From assembly GCA_030694365.1 (NCBI GenBank), contig JAUXYM010000004.1, positions 1 to 64,000 of the forward strand: a stretch of DNA of 64,000 nt, given 5' to 3'. This document shows, piece by piece, positions 19,678-29,775 of the stretch (its first letter is position 1; each line of letters opens with the position of its first letter). Made by a program: the position numbers and the translations under genes. Under the pieces are notes generated by a model. That model was not told where the DNA came from. It made no database searches and was given only the letters and a program-made list of their open reading frames with translations. This DNA is from Nevskia sp. Its GTDB lineage: Bacteria > Pseudomonadota > Gammaproteobacteria > Nevskiales > Nevskiaceae.

Positions 19678-21216
19678 TCAACCGAACGGCGATTTGAAAG
19701 TAACGATGGTCAGCACAATCGCCGCAAATATGCTGCACGCAGAAAACAGCATTGCACGCGATGACATAGCGTTGAAGCGCGCATGGAATGGATCTAGATG
19801 CTTTTTCAATGTGGTTTTCTGGCGAGTCCACGACTGACGATCCGGGAAGAAGAAAACCACAATTTTAATTATTGAACCCAGAATCTGGTTGTAGTACATC
19901 AACGGCGGATACCAGGGCCCGACCCTGTGCCCCGCCACCATTAGCATCACGCACATCAAGCACCGCGTGATTGAGATCCAGACCAAAAACAAGATCAGAT
20001 AGTTGAAGTCAAACCGAATGCTCGCCAGAAGCGCCGCCAGCAAGCCTAGCAAGCCGGTCCACATCTGAACACGTTGATCCTGTAGCACGTAATAGGTGAA
20101 CCAGCCGAGCCGCGACGGCCCTAGCTGCCGAGCACGTCCATTTTGTCTCAGGGAATTTCCATACCACCTGAACATTAGTGTGCGGCTGCTTTTGAACAAA
20201 CTCGGATCGGGCGGATGCTCAATCGTTTCAATGGCTGTGTCAGGGATGTAGAACGTTCTCCATCCGTGGCGCACTACGCTGTACCACGACGACTTATCGT
20301 CGCCGGTCAAGAACTTCACGCGACCCAGACGCCAATGCAACGTTGAGTCGTTCTCAACGTCAGTGATGAAAGACTGCTGAGTGACGATATGCGCACGAAA
20401 TACAGACATACGCCCTGTCAAGGTCAACACGCGGCGACTGAGTGCCATTGAGCACATATTCAGATGCCGTTCGGCAAATCTCAGCTTGTGCCATTCACTC
20501 ATCAACGGCGAACCGAGTACGGTGCAGTATTCGTTCGTCGTCAACGCCCCGACGTCGGGAAGGAGATGGAACATCTGTGCGCTTTTGCGCATCATGCCCG
20601 GCATCAACAACGAGTCACCGTCAATCACGGCGACCAGCGCACGTTCGTCCGGGCAATCCCGTGCGATGGCGCGGAAGCCGTGCGCAAGTCCGTCACGCTT
20701 GCCCGTCCCTGGAATCCGAACAATTCGCAGTGTGACGCGCTCGGGTGGGTTGTAGGTCTCCCACAGGGCTCTCATCAACAGCTCATCGCCGTACTCGACA
20801 ATGGACGCGACAACTGTGCTGCGGTAGCCGCATTCGATCGCCTGCTCAATGATCGCGCGATACACACGAGCGGTGGTTTCGACGTCGATCCTGAAGCTCG
20901 TGACCATGTAGTAGGCATGAGAGGGATCAGCCGCTGCACCAGCTTTTTCAGCCCGCTCACGCAGCATCGGATAAGAGACGTTGAGAAACCACATTGCGCG
21001 GATGAAATGAATACCGCGCAAAGCGTACCGCCAAAGACCGACCACGCCCACGGCAATCAGGAAATGCGACTGGGTCGGGTCGAACGTGAACGTCGGAAGC
21101 AGGAGGGCGAGCCCGCCGATTGCGCTCAGTAAAATCAGCCACCCGCTCAGATCTCGCCAAAACCCCAGCCACGAAGATTGGATCTCCGACCTAACCGCTT
21201 GACTGTGCTGACTCAT
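19678..21216 (-). CDS. alg8: Mannuronan synthase catalytic subunit Alg8 (GT2)
   Basis: [36 protein letters not shown] segments at both ends. Confidence 0.92.
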   Translation of the reverse strand: MSQHSQAVRSEIQSSWLGFWRDLSGWLILLSAIGGLALLLPTFTFDPTQSHFLIAVGVVGLWRYALRGIHFIRAMWFLNVSYPMLRERAEKAGAAADPSHAYYMVTSFRIDVETTARVYRAIIEQAIECGYRSTVVASIVEYGDELLMRALWETYNPPERVTLRIVRIPGTGKRDGLAHGFRAIARDCPDERALVAVIDGDSLLMPGMMRKSAQMFHLLPDVGALTTNEYCTVLGSPLMSEWHKLRFAERHLNMCSMALSRRVLTLTGRMSVFRAHIVTQQSFITDVENDSTLHWRLGRVKFLTGDDKSSWYSVVRHGWRTFYIPDTAIETIEHPPDPSLFKSSRTLMFRWYGNSLRQNGRARQLGPSRLGWFTYYVLQDQRVQMWTGLLGLLAALLASIRFDFNYLILFLVWISITRCLMCVMLMVAGHRVGPWYPPLMYYNQILGSIIKIVVFFFPDRQSWTRQKTTLKKHLDPFHARFNAMSSRAMLFSACSIFAAIVLTIVTFKSPFG

Positions 21217-21250
21217 TGAGCGCCCCGACTAAAGACTAGCGAACTGAAAG

Positions 21251-22564
21251 CTACCAGCAGATACCCTGCGCATCTTCTGTCGACGTGGCGCTCATGAATC
21301 CGACGAGGTCAACGAGCTTGACGCCCGGCTTGAGCTTGGCGATGACTTCAGCGAACTCGGAATCCTTGTTGCCCAGTACGATCACATCGGAACTGCCGAC
21401 GACTTCGTCGATCGTCGAATGCAGCAGCTTCGAGACGTGCGGGATTTTCGAGTCGATGTAGTCCTTGTTGGTACCCATGACTCGGGCATGGTCGACGTTA
21501 CGGTCGAAAATCTTCAAGGAGTAGCCCTTGCCGATCAGCAGTTCAGCCAGATCGACCAGCGGACTTTCGCGCAGATCGTCGGTGCCGGATTTGAAGGCCA
21601 GGCCGAGCAGGCCGATGTTCTTCTTGCCGAACGAAGCAATCAGGCTGAACGCACGGTCAACCTGGGCGACGTTGCTGCGCATGATCGCTGCGAGCATCGG
21701 GTTGTCCGACTCCATCTGCGACGACCGGTAGTTCAAAGCGCGCAGATCCTTCGGCAGGCAGGAGCCGCCAAACGCGAAGCCCGGCTTCATGTAATAGGAC
21801 GACAGGTTGAGCTTGTCGTCTTCGCAGATCAGCTTCATCACTTCGCGACCGTCGACGCCGCAAGCCTTGGCAATGTTGCCGATCTCGTTGGCAAACGTGA
21901 CCTTGGTGGCATGCCAGACGTTGCAGGTGTACTTGACCATTTCGGCCACTTCGATCGGGCGGCGGAACACGGCCGCCGGCAGCACCGAGTAGATCGAGGC
22001 CAGACCTTCACCCGAGGCCGCGTCCAACTCGCCGATGACCGTCATCGGCGGCTCCCGGTAATCGTCAATTGCGGTGCTCTCGCGCAGGAATTCCGGATTG
22101 ACGGCAACGCCGAAATCAGTACCAGCCTTCTTGCCGGACGACTGTTCGAGCGCCGGAATCACCACATTCTTGACCGTACCCGGCAGCACCGTGCTGCGCA
22201 CGACGACGGTATGGCGCGCCGTCTTGTTCTTCAGGATCGCGCCGATCTCGCGGCACACCTGATCGACATAGCGCAGGTCGAGATCACCGTTGCGCTTGCT
22301 CGGCGTGCCGACGCAGATCATCGTCAGTTCCGAACCGAGAACGGCTTCTTCGGTATCGATGGTCGCCCGCAGCTTGCCGGAAGCAACGCCCTTGGCGAGC
22401 AATTCGCCGAGACCTGGCTCGACGATCGGCGACTGTCCTGAATTGATCAGCTTGACTTTCAGCGCGGAAACGTCAACGCCGATCACCTCATGGCCGTAAT
22501 CGGCAAGGCAAGCCGCACAGACAGCGCCCACGTAACCCATTCCGAAAATACTGATTTGCACCAT
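21251..22564 (-). CDS. algD: GDP-mannose 6-dehydrogenase
   Basis: MVQISIFGMGYVGAVCAACLADYGHEVIGVDV, NPEFLRESTAIDDY, FGGSCLPKDLRAL. Confidence 0.96.
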   Translation of the reverse strand: MVQISIFGMGYVGAVCAACLADYGHEVIGVDVSALKVKLINSGQSPIVEPGLGELLAKGVASGKLRATIDTEEAVLGSELTMICVGTPSKRNGDLDLRYVDQVCREIGAILKNKTARHTVVVRSTVLPGTVKNVVIPALEQSSGKKAGTDFGVAVNPEFLRESTAIDDYREPPMTVIGELDAASGEGLASIYSVLPAAVFRRPIEVAEMVKYTCNVWHATKVTFANEIGNIAKACGVDGREVMKLICEDDKLNLSSYYMKPGFAFGGSCLPKDLRALNYRSSQMESDNPMLAAIMRSNVAQVDRAFSLIASFGKKNIGLLGLAFKSGTDDLRESPLVDLAELLIGKGYSLKIFDRNVDHARVMGTNKDYIDSKIPHVSKLLHSTIDEVVGSSDVIVLGNKDSEFAEVIAKLKPGVKLVDLVGFMSATSTEDAQGICW

Positions 22565-22901
22565 TTGCTCCCTGAATTCTGGTCGCGTGCTGAGCAGCAA
22601 GAGCACGCGGCATGTGATCGAAGTAGAACGATTTTTTGATTCCGAGCCTGGCGTGACGCGTCCAATGCATAGCGCCTGAACTTATCAATAGCGGCCTGCA
22701 TATTTCGCGCCATCAGCGCATCTCATGCTCGCAACCCTTTGGTCAAACAGCGTAATTTACGCCGTCTGCGGGAGATGAAGCGGCCCCCGCTCGCCAAGTG
22801 ACTGCCGACATCGTTAACGCTGCAGCGCAACAAGTATACGGTGTCGACCTCGCCCGTCACAGGAACAAAAGTGCACTATGGGGAGGCAATCTCGACCCCC
22901 G

Positions 22902-22928
22902 TCACAAAATTGCAGCGTCGACAAGTTT
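22902..22928 (-). promoter_or_regulatory. Putative AlgU/RpoE-like promoter for algD
   Basis: Minus strand AAACTT (22928-22923) - 16 nt - TGTGA (22906-22902), close to GAACTT-N16/17-TCTGA; predicted start about 330 nt upstream of the algD ATG. Confidence 0.45.
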
Positions 22929-23032
22929 TCTGCCTCCGGACCTCCGTCTGCAAGGGTCCGGCCCATTCAGCAATTCGACAGTTTCGGTTTCGGCACCGTC
23001 AAAGTACCGGCCTCGTGCGTCAGCTTGTTGAC

Positions 23033-24103
23033 TCACTCGCGGGACGGTAAAGCCGTAGCTACCGGCAGCGCACCATCGTCAGCTACGCGCTCATCCGCCG
23101 CCCCGCTCTCGCCGGCGAACAGGGTCGCCAGCATGGCCGCCTCGATACCGCGTTCGCGAAGATGGGCGATCAGCGCATCGCCGTGACCATGGGTGACCAG
23201 CACGCGCTTCGCGCCAGTGTCGTCGATGGTGCGCAACAGCGAGTCCCAGTCGGCGTGGTCGCTCATCACGAAGCCGCGATCGTAAGCCAGCCGACGCTTG
23301 CCGCCGCGCACTCTCATCCAGCCGCTGGCGAAGCCGGTGGAACAGGGGTGCAGACGCTTCATCCAAGGCGTGCCGCTGGCACCCGGCGGTGCCAGCACCA
23401 GCTTGCCGGCGAACGAGGTGCCTTTCGGCTGATTGCCGACGGCATCGGTCGGCAGCATCTGAATGCCGGCTTGCCGATAAGCCTTGATCAGGCCGGGCAT
23501 CGCGCCGTGTACATAGACGGTTTCGTCAGTGAACCTCGTCAATTCGGCAAGTACCCGCTGCGCCTTGCCCAGCGAGTAGCAGAACAGCACGGCGGTCTGG
23601 CCGTCCTGCTTGCAGGCCTGCCACCAGGCGAAGATTTCGGCAGCAACCTCGGCGTTGTCGGTCCAGCGGTAGATCGGCAGCGCGAACGTCGCTTCGGTGA
23701 TCCAGGTATCACAGCGGAAAGGCTCGAACGGATCGCAGCTCAAGTCGGCGTCGCGCTTGAAATCGCCGGACAAGCCCCAGACGCGGCCATCGTCGTGCTC
23801 GATGCGGACCTGCGCAGAGCCGAGCACGTGACCGGCCGAGTGCAGCGAGATCGTCACCGCGTTGAAGCGCAGCTTCTGGCCGTAATCGAGCGGGGTGATC
23901 GGCGATTGCTTGCCCAGCCGTTCGCGGAGCAAGCCCAAACCGCGGCTTGCCGCCCAGTAATGCTGGCTGCCGGTACGCGCATGGTCGCCGTGGGCATGAG
24001 TGATGACGGCACGCGGCACGCCGCGCCAGGGATCGATATGGAAATCGCCTTGCGGGCAGTACAGACCCTCCGGCCGCACGATGACGAGGTCGTCCGCGCT
24101 CAT
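23033..24103 (-). CDS. Ligase-associated DNA exonuclease (MBL fold, mRNA 3'-end processing factor-like)
   Basis: VITHAHGDHARTGSQHYWA, SAGHVLGSAQVRIE, VLVTHGHGDAL motifs. Confidence 0.85.
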   Translation of the reverse strand: MSADDLVIVRPEGLYCPQGDFHIDPWRGVPRAVITHAHGDHARTGSQHYWAASRGLGLLRERLGKQSPITPLDYGQKLRFNAVTISLHSAGHVLGSAQVRIEHDDGRVWGLSGDFKRDADLSCDPFEPFRCDTWITEATFALPIYRWTDNAEVAAEIFAWWQACKQDGQTAVLFCYSLGKAQRVLAELTRFTDETVYVHGAMPGLIKAYRQAGIQMLPTDAVGNQPKGTSFAGKLVLAPPGASGTPWMKRLHPCSTGFASGWMRVRGGKRRLAYDRGFVMSDHADWDSLLRTIDDTGAKRVLVTHGHGDALIAHLRERGIEAAMLATLFAGESGAADERVADDGALPVATALPSRE

Positions 24104-24227
24104 CGAGCCATCCTTGGCGCTGCGCCCTGCCAGGCCATCCATGGCCTGGCGCGCTCGGGCAGCGAGCAATGCTCGCTGAAAGCCCCCTCGCGCCCCTCCG
24201 GCTGCACGATGACGAGGTCGTCCGCTT

Positions 24228-25556
24228 TCACGTCAGCGCCGGGGTCTGTGCTTCGATGATCGCCATCAACCGCTTCAGCGCACCGCGATTGCCGGCGACC
24301 GCTGCTTCGCCATGAGCGCCCATCACTTGGCGACGTTCAGGACTGGCGAGCAGCACCGCCAGTTCTTCGGCAAGACGGGCGGCGTCCTCGATCTCGATCG
24401 CCGCATCCCGCTCCAGCAGCAGGGCGCGGGCCGCCTCGAAGTTGTGCATCTGCGGACCGAACAGCACCGGCAGGCCGAGTGCCGCAGGCTCCAGCACGTT
24501 GTGGCCGCCAATCGCCACCAGGCTGCCGCCGACGAAGGCGGCGTCAGCCATTGCCAGATACAGGAACATCTCGCCCATGCTGTCGCCGAGAAAGACCTGC
24601 ACCTCCTCCAGCGCTGGCGGATGACCCGAACGATCGAGCGCCGCCAGCCGCGTGCGGCGTTCGGCTGCAAAGCCGGCGTCCTCGATCAGCAACCACACGG
24701 CATCGAAGCGCTGCGGATGGCGCGGTACCAGCACCAGCAGTGCTTCCGGCTGCAGTTCGACCAAGGCGGCATGGGCCGCGAGCGCAGCGGCTTCCTCGCC
24801 ATCGTGCGTCGAAGCCGCGACCCAGACCGGGCGCTCACCGAAACGCGCACGCAGCGCCACCCCTTCGGCGATCCGGACATCGGGCAATGCGAGATCGAAC
24901 TTCAGGTTGCCGATCACCCGAACCCGTTCGCGCGGCGCGCCGAGCGTGCGGAAGCGGGCAGCATCCGATTTCGACTGGGCAGCGACGCAATCGACATCGC
25001 GCAAGGTGGCCCGCGCGAAACCGTGCACCCGGCCGTAGCCACGGAAGCTGCGCGGCGACAGGCGCGCGTTGGCGATAGTCAGCGGAATGCCGCGAACCCG
25101 GCAGGCGCGAAACAGATTCGGCCACAACTCGGTTTCCATCACCACCAGCTTGGCTGGCCGCACCCGGTTCAGGAACCGGGCGACCGCGTCCGGCAGATCG
25201 TAGGGCGCATAGCAATGATGGACACGGTCACCAAATGCGGCGATCACCCGCGCCGAGCCGGTCGGCGTGGTCGAGGTCACCCAGATGCGCCGTTCACCAT
25301 GGCTGGCGATCAAGGCTTCGATCAGCGGCTGCGCCGCCAGGGCCTCGCCGACCGAAACCGCGTGTACCCAGACGGCGATGTCCTCGGCCGGCCGCGGCAC
25401 CCGCCCGAAGCGTTCACCGAGGCGGCTGCGATATTCGGGCAGCTCGCGGCTTTTCCACAGCAGGCGCAGCAGCACCCATGGTGTCGCCAGATAGAGCAGG
25501 AGGGTGTAGAGCAGTCGCACGGGCCGAAGGATGCGGGGCGATCGACGGGCACGCAA
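24228..25556 (-). CDS. waaA: 3-deoxy-D-manno-octulosonic acid transferase
   Basis: LYLATPWVLLRLLWKSRELPEYRSRLGERFG, VHAVSVGEALAAQPLIEAL, GGHNVLEPAALGLPVLFGP. Confidence 0.95.
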   Translation of the reverse strand: MRARRSPRILRPVRLLYTLLLYLATPWVLLRLLWKSRELPEYRSRLGERFGRVPRPAEDIAVWVHAVSVGEALAAQPLIEALIASHGERRIWVTSTTPTGSARVIAAFGDRVHHCYAPYDLPDAVARFLNRVRPAKLVVMETELWPNLFRACRVRGIPLTIANARLSPRSFRGYGRVHGFARATLRDVDCVAAQSKSDAARFRTLGAPRERVRVIGNLKFDLALPDVRIAEGVALRARFGERPVWVAASTHDGEEAAALAAHAALVELQPEALLVLVPRHPQRFDAVWLLIEDAGFAAERRTRLAALDRSGHPPALEEVQVFLGDSMGEMFLYLAMADAAFVGGSLVAIGGHNVLEPAALGLPVLFGPQMHNFEAARALLLERDAAIEIEDAARLAEELAVLLASPERRQVMGAHGEAAVAGNRGALKRLMAIIEAQTPALT

Positions 25557-25571
25557 CGCTAGACTTGCAGG

Positions 25572-26519
25572 ATGACTGCTCCAGAAGCCCCTAAAGCCGC
25601 TCCCGCCCCGCTACCGCGCGCACTGCTGCATCCTCGTTGGTGGCTCGCCTGGACACTGCTCGGGCTCGGCCGGGCACTGTGCTGGCTGCCAGTTTCCTGG
25701 CTGCTGACGATCGGTTCATCGCTCGGCTGGCTGGTCTGGCGGCTGTTGCCGAGCCGACGCCGGGTGACCCGGATCAATCTGCGGCTGTGCTTCCCGGAGT
25801 TCGACGAAGCGACGATCGTGAGTCTGGTCGAAGCGCATTTCCGGGCGCTGGGTATGGGCCTGTTCGAGACTTTGCTGGCCTGGCTGGCACCGGATACCAA
25901 GCTCAAGGGCCGGCTGGAACTGCGCGGGGTCGAACATCTCGACGCCGCGACCGCCGACGGCTCCGGCGTGCTGCTGATGACCGGCCATTTCACGACCCTG
26001 GAAATCGCCGCCCGCTCGATCTGCCTGGCCGATCGGCCGTTCCATGCGATGTATCGGCCGGCCGACAACGCTTTCGTCGACTGGTGGATGCACCGCTGGC
26101 GCGAGCTGCGCTCGGGCCGGCCGGCGCTGCCGAAGGACGATCTGAAGAACCTGTTGCGCGCCTTGAGAGCCGGCGGCGCGGTCTGGTACGCACCGGACCA
26201 GACGCTGAAAGTGCCAGGCGCGATCTTCGTGCCGTTCTTCGGCGTGCCGGCGCTGACCCTGACCGCCACCTCGCGCCTCGCCCAGCTCGGCCGCGCCAAG
26301 GTGGTGCCGTTCTTCCCGCAGCGCACTGACGACGGCCGCTACATGGTGACCATGGGCCCGGCGCTGGAGAATTTTCCGAGCGGCGACGACCACGCCGACA
26401 CCCGCCGGATCAACGCGTTGATCGAGGACGCGATCCGCATCTGCCCGGAGCAGTATTTCTGGACTCACCGGCGCTTTAAGTTCCAGCCGCCGGGCGCGCC
26501 GGACGTCTACGCCCGCTGA
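25572..26519 (+). CDS. lpxL: Lipid A biosynthesis acyltransferase (LpxL/HtrB family)
   Basis: MTGHFTTLEIAARSI (HX4-like), MYRPADNAFVDWWMHRWRE, FVPFFGVPALTLTATSRLA. Confidence 0.88.
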   Translation: MTAPEAPKAAPAPLPRALLHPRWWLAWTLLGLGRALCWLPVSWLLTIGSSLGWLVWRLLPSRRRVTRINLRLCFPEFDEATIVSLVEAHFRALGMGLFETLLAWLAPDTKLKGRLELRGVEHLDAATADGSGVLLMTGHFTTLEIAARSICLADRPFHAMYRPADNAFVDWWMHRWRELRSGRPALPKDDLKNLLRALRAGGAVWYAPDQTLKVPGAIFVPFFGVPALTLTATSRLAQLGRAKVVPFFPQRTDDGRYMVTMGPALENFPSGDDHADTRRINALIEDAIRICPEQYFWTHRRFKFQPPGAPDVYAR

Positions 26520-26538
26520 GCGCCCCGGCCATGTCCCG

Positions 26539-27561
26539 ATGAGACTCGATGTCGTCAATCCCTGGGGCCGCGATGCGCCGGTCGACTGGCGCGGCGGGCT
26601 GACGCCGCCGGGTGCGCCCAGTCATCCACCGATCAACTACTGGGCCTGGGCCGCCGCCACTGGCGGGCAATTTCACCAGACGCCGGACACCGTCGACGCC
26701 TCGGCCGACGCCGTCGTCGTGCTGCTGCGCCGGCGCGGTCTGGCCAACCTGCGCGCGGTTCGCCAGTTGAAGGCGCGTGGCTTGACCGTGTTGGTCAGCT
26801 GGAAGGAAAGCGGCAGCGCCCAGATCGAGCATCAGTTGCGGTTCCCCTGGCGGCGCTGGCTGCATCGCCGGGTGCTGGCAGCCTGCGACGGCGCGTTCGC
26901 GGCCACCGAACCGGGCTGCGCGCACTACAAGAACTACGGCCTGCCGCCCGAACGGGTGCGCTTCGTCGCCACGCCGTATCCATTCGACGAGCCGAGCTGG
27001 GATTTCGCGCTGGCCATCGAAGCGCGCAGCGGCATCGTCGTCGGCACCCGGCAGTTCGACCCGCCATCGCGGTGCCATACCGAGGCGCTGCAACTGGCCG
27101 GCCGCATCGCCCGCGCCACCGGCACGCCGCTGACCGTGTTCAATCTGGACGGCGAGGCCGGCCGCAGCCGCGCGCTGGCGGCGACCGGCACGGTGCCGGC
27201 GCTGCGCTGGATCGAGCAGCGGCTGCCGTATGCCGCGTTCCTGCAGGAACTGGCGCGACACCGGCTGGTGATCCAGCGCGATGCCGGCTGGGTACCGGGC
27301 CAGATCGCCGGCGATGCGCTGCTCTGCGGCATCGTCAACATCGGCGGCAACGGCGCGGTGCAGCGGCTGGCGTTTCCGGCGCTCGCCGAGCCGGAAGCCG
27401 ACGAGGCCTTGCTCGAAGCGGCGGCGATCCATCTGCTGGGTGATGACGCGGCATATCGGCTGGAAGCCGCTCAGGCCCGGCAGCGTGCCGAGCGCGCCGG
27501 CCTGAGCTACGCCGGCTTCCGGGCCGAACTCGCCGGGCTGCTCAAAGCCTCAAAGCAATGA
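26539..27561 (+). CDS. Uncharacterised, possibly glycosyltransferase-like protein in the LPS-core locus
   Basis: 340 aa ORF between lpxL and waaC with no motif I can assign to a named family. Confidence 0.55.
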   Translation: MRLDVVNPWGRDAPVDWRGGLTPPGAPSHPPINYWAWAAATGGQFHQTPDTVDASADAVVVLLRRRGLANLRAVRQLKARGLTVLVSWKESGSAQIEHQLRFPWRRWLHRRVLAACDGAFAATEPGCAHYKNYGLPPERVRFVATPYPFDEPSWDFALAIEARSGIVVGTRQFDPPSRCHTEALQLAGRIARATGTPLTVFNLDGEAGRSRALAATGTVPALRWIEQRLPYAAFLQELARHRLVIQRDAGWVPGQIAGDALLCGIVNIGGNGAVQRLAFPALAEPEADEALLEAAAIHLLGDDAAYRLEAAQARQRAERAGLSYAGFRAELAGLLKASKQ

Positions 27562-28557
27562 CTGCAGGGGCAATGACTGCAAAACCTCGATCACCCGCTC
27601 GCGGCTGACCGTCAGCGGCCGCTCGCGGTCGATGGTCGCCGGCTGATCGTCGTTGCACAGCCAGTGCTGATCGCGGCCGAGGGCACCGGTCATCTGCGGC
27701 AGGGTCGGGCCGTACAGCGAGAGCCCCGGCGTCCCGAGTGCAGCCGCCAGGTGCATCAGCCCGGTATCGACGCCGACCACCACTTTGGCGTGCGCAAGCC
27801 AGCCGGCGACGGCGGTCAGCCCCAGCTTCGGCAGCACCCGGCAACCCGGCGTGGCGGTGGCGATCCGTTCGGCGTCGGCGCGTTCGGCCTCGCTGCCCCA
27901 GGGCAGCATCACCGCCAGCCCCTGCTGACTGAGCCAGCGCGCCAGCGCCTGCCAGTCGGCGAGTGGCCAGCGCTTGCTCGGCCAAGTGGTGCCGTGCAGG
28001 AACACGGCATACGGCTGATCGATCGCCGGCAACGCGAAGCGGTCGCGATCGAGACCGCTATCCGGCGGCGCATCGAGGTTCGCCGGCAACGGATAGCCGA
28101 GTGCGGCGGCGAACAGCCGCCGGGTCCGGGTGATCGCATGTTCCTGACCATGCGCCGGCACGGTGTGGCGATGGTCGTAGAACAAGGACGCCAGCGGTTC
28201 GCGGGCCGACGTCCAGCCCGGCCCGGCGCTCGGGCCATCGGCACAAAATGCCAGCCAGGCACTTTTTACCAGCCCTTGGGCGTCGAGCACCCGGTCGTAG
28301 CGCGTCTGGCGCAGCGCGGCACGGAAGCGCGCCCAGTCGCCGTCCCGCATGGTCGCCAGCGGGGCCTTGCGCCAGCGCCGCAGATCAGAAGCGATGACCC
28401 GCTGCACGGCTGGATGCCAGCGCGGAATCTCGGCAAACGGCCGCTCTGCCAGCCAATCCACCGCCAACTCCGGCACCGCGCGGGCGGCATCGGTCAAGGC
28501 CGGCAACGTGTGAATCAGGTCACCGAGCGAGGTGGTCTTGACGATCAGAAGCTTCAT
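27550..28557 (-). CDS. waaC: LPS heptosyltransferase I
   Basis: MKLLIVKTTSLGDLIHTLPALTDA, FLHGTTWPSKRWPLADW, VVGVDTGLMHLAAALGTPGLSLYGPT. Confidence 0.92.
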   Translation of the reverse strand: MKLLIVKTTSLGDLIHTLPALTDAARAVPELAVDWLAERPFAEIPRWHPAVQRVIASDLRRWRKAPLATMRDGDWARFRAALRQTRYDRVLDAQGLVKSAWLAFCADGPSAGPGWTSAREPLASLFYDHRHTVPAHGQEHAITRTRRLFAAALGYPLPANLDAPPDSGLDRDRFALPAIDQPYAVFLHGTTWPSKRWPLADWQALARWLSQQGLAVMLPWGSEAERADAERIATATPGCRVLPKLGLTAVAGWLAHAKVVVGVDTGLMHLAAALGTPGLSLYGPTLPQMTGALGRDQHWLCNDDQPATIDRERPLTVSRERVIEVLQSLPLQSLL

Positions 28558-28806
28558 CGGAACACGGCTGGAAAGGGGCAGGAATGCGTTGAAAATGGGG
28601 CGGAAATGGGGGCTGGCGCGGGGCTTGCAGGGCTGTTTCGGTCATGGTCAGCGCGAAACTTGCTGGTATATTCCGGGCCTTCGGAAAGGCAGGGTCGCAC
28701 GCCGCGTGGTCAGCCGGAAACTCGACCGAGATACCGGCCGACGTGCCGCCACCACCATGATCCAGTCCTTAGATTTCATGGAATCGAACCAATTCAGAGG
28801 TCACGC

Positions 28807-29775
28807 GTGAACCGCACAGCAAATCGTAGCGCTGCATTGCTTTTGATGATCGGCCTGACCGCGCTGGCGCTGCCAGCCGCGGCAGCGACGCCGGTCGAGG
28901 AAGCCCAGTCCCTGGTCAGCCAGGGTGATCTCGATGGCGCGCTGAAGCGCATCGATCGTTACCTCGCCGGCAGCCCGCAGGATGCCGAAGGCCGCTTCAC
29001 CCGGGCGCTGATCCTGGTCAAGCAGAACAAGAGCGCCGACGCGATCAAGGCGTTCACCGAGCTGACCCGCGACTACCCCCAGCTGCCTGAGCCGTACAAC
29101 AACCTCGCCGTGCTGTACGCCCAGTCCGGCAACTACGAAAAGGCTCGCGACGCGCTCGAAGCCGCACTGGCCACCAACCCCAGCTACGCCACCGCGCACG
29201 AAAATCTCGGCGATATCTACGCCGCGCTGGCCGGTGCCGCGTACAACCGGGCGCTGGCGCTGGACGCCAACAACGCGACCACCCGCTACAAGCTGTCGCT
29301 GCTCGGCGGCCTGAACAATGGCGGTGCCGGTCGCGCCGCGACGACGGCTGCGGCTGCACCTGCACCGGCAGCCATTACTCCGGTGGCTGCGGCTGCGACC
29401 CCTGCGCCAGCCGTTGCTGAAGCGACCGCGCCGGCAGCCAGCGATGCGGTGCTGAGAGCGCTTGAAGTCTGGGTCAGGGCCTGGTCGGCCCGCGATGTCG
29501 ATGCCTACCTCGCCGCCTATTCGCCCGAGTTCAAGCCCGATGGCGGCCTCGCGCTCGACGAATGGCAGAGCCAGCGCCGGGCCCGCATCGGCAAGGCGAA
29601 AATGATCAATGTCGAAGTGCAGGCACCGGAGGTGCAGGCGATCGACGCCCAGCACGTGCGCGTGCTGTTCACCCAGGACTACTCGTCCGACACCATCTCC
29701 GACAAGGTCGGCAAGATCATCGAACTGGCCGAGGTTGGTGGCAGCTGGAAGATCACCCGGGAAACCACCCGCTGA
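28807..29775 (+). CDS. Exported TPR protein with C-terminal NTF2-like (Cds6-like) domain
   Basis: GTG start at 28807, signal peptide, TPRs, A/P-rich linker, VWVRAWSARDVDAYLAAYSPEF...GGSWKITRE. Confidence 0.75.
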   Translation: MNRTANRSAALLLMIGLTALALPAAAATPVEEAQSLVSQGDLDGALKRIDRYLAGSPQDAEGRFTRALILVKQNKSADAIKAFTELTRDYPQLPEPYNNLAVLYAQSGNYEKARDALEAALATNPSYATAHENLGDIYAALAGAAYNRALALDANNATTRYKLSLLGGLNNGGAGRAATTAAAAPAPAAITPVAAAATPAPAVAEATAPAASDAVLRALEVWVRAWSARDVDAYLAAYSPEFKPDGGLALDEWQSQRRARIGKAKMINVEVQAPEVQAIDAQHVRVLFTQDYSSDTISDKVGKIIELAEVGGSWKITRETTR

